A DNA stretch of 7,390 nt from Bacteroidota bacterium (GTDB lineage: Bacteria; Bacteroidota; Ignavibacteria; Ignavibacteriales; Melioribacteraceae), in contig JAKAHQ010000080.1 of assembly GCA_021814855.1 (NCBI GenBank), positions 1 through 7,390 on the forward strand. Direction: 5' to 3'. Positions 7,341-7,390 of the stretch are shown piece by piece (the stretch's first letter is position 1; each line of letters opens with the position of its first letter). Position numbers and translations under genes: made by a program. The notes under the pieces are model-generated. The model had not been told where the DNA came from, searched no databases, and saw only the letters and a program-made list of their open reading frames with translations.

Positions 7341-7390
7341 ATGAAAGCAAAAGCAGTAACAATTATCCTTGTGCTCATTTCCGTATTTCC
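7341..7390 (+). CDS. Start of an exported protein (3' partial, unidentified)
   Basis: Sixteen codons plus two bases are visible before the window ends. They read MKAKAVTIILVLISVF, followed by a codon beginning CC (Pro). Two lysines followed by an unbroken hydrophobic run are typical of the n- and h-regions of a signal peptide, so the product is probably exported like its four upstream neighbours. AAGGG six bases upstream supports the start. The 83-base gap and the inverted repeat before it leave open whether it belongs to the same operon. Its function cannot be told; another glycosidase, a binding protein or an outer-membrane component would all fit. Confidence 0.6.
   Translation, partial: MKAKAVTIILVLISVF

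Overview
The window is a compact run of four secreted glycoside hydrolase genes, all on the + strand, followed by the first codons of a fifth exported protein. The upstream edge looks like a contig end from a metagenome or draft genome: bases 1-9 (TTCCGATCT) equal the 3' end of the common Illumina adapter, and the first gene starts in the middle of a signal peptide. The organism is probably from the Bacteroidota/Ignavibacteriota/Chlorobiota branch. Reasons are the AT-leaning coding sequence, the weak or absent Shine-Dalgarno sequences, and signal peptides that all cleave before Gln (A|Q), which is common in that group. This placement is an inference from style, not a marker gene.

Layout: (1) 11-2200, a BglX-like GH3 beta-glucosidase lacking the first part of its signal peptide. 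(2) 2253-3467, a GH5 beta-glucanase or beta-glucosidase-like enzyme, after a 52-base gap holding an AT-rich inverted repeat that overlaps the ribosome binding site. (3) 3464-5041, an (alpha/alpha)6-barrel enzyme resembling GH63 and mannosylglycerate hydrolases, overlapping gene 2 by ATGA. (4) 5053-7257, a three-part protein with a GH2-type sugar-binding jelly roll, a beta-sandwich and a GH15 glucoamylase-like catalytic barrel, 11 bases after gene 3. (5) 7258-7340, an 83-base gap with a second CTAAAA/TTTTAG inverted repeat. (6) 7341 to the window end, the signal peptide of an unidentified protein.

Spacing and orientation suggest one operon, with tight coupling from gene 2 to gene 4. All four enzymes keep recognisable catalytic acids and none shows a lipobox, a T9SS sorting domain or an extra membrane anchor, so they are most simply periplasmic. 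Two members belong to retaining families that normally cut beta-glucosidic bonds (GH3, GH5), and two to inverting families that normally cut alpha-glucosidic bonds (GH63-like, GH15-like). Together they could take apart a glucose-rich oligosaccharide carrying both linkage types. No SusC/SusD, transporter or regulator is visible, so the substrate stays open. No RNA genes, CRISPR arrays or insertion sequences were seen, and no gene-free stretch exceeds 100 bases.
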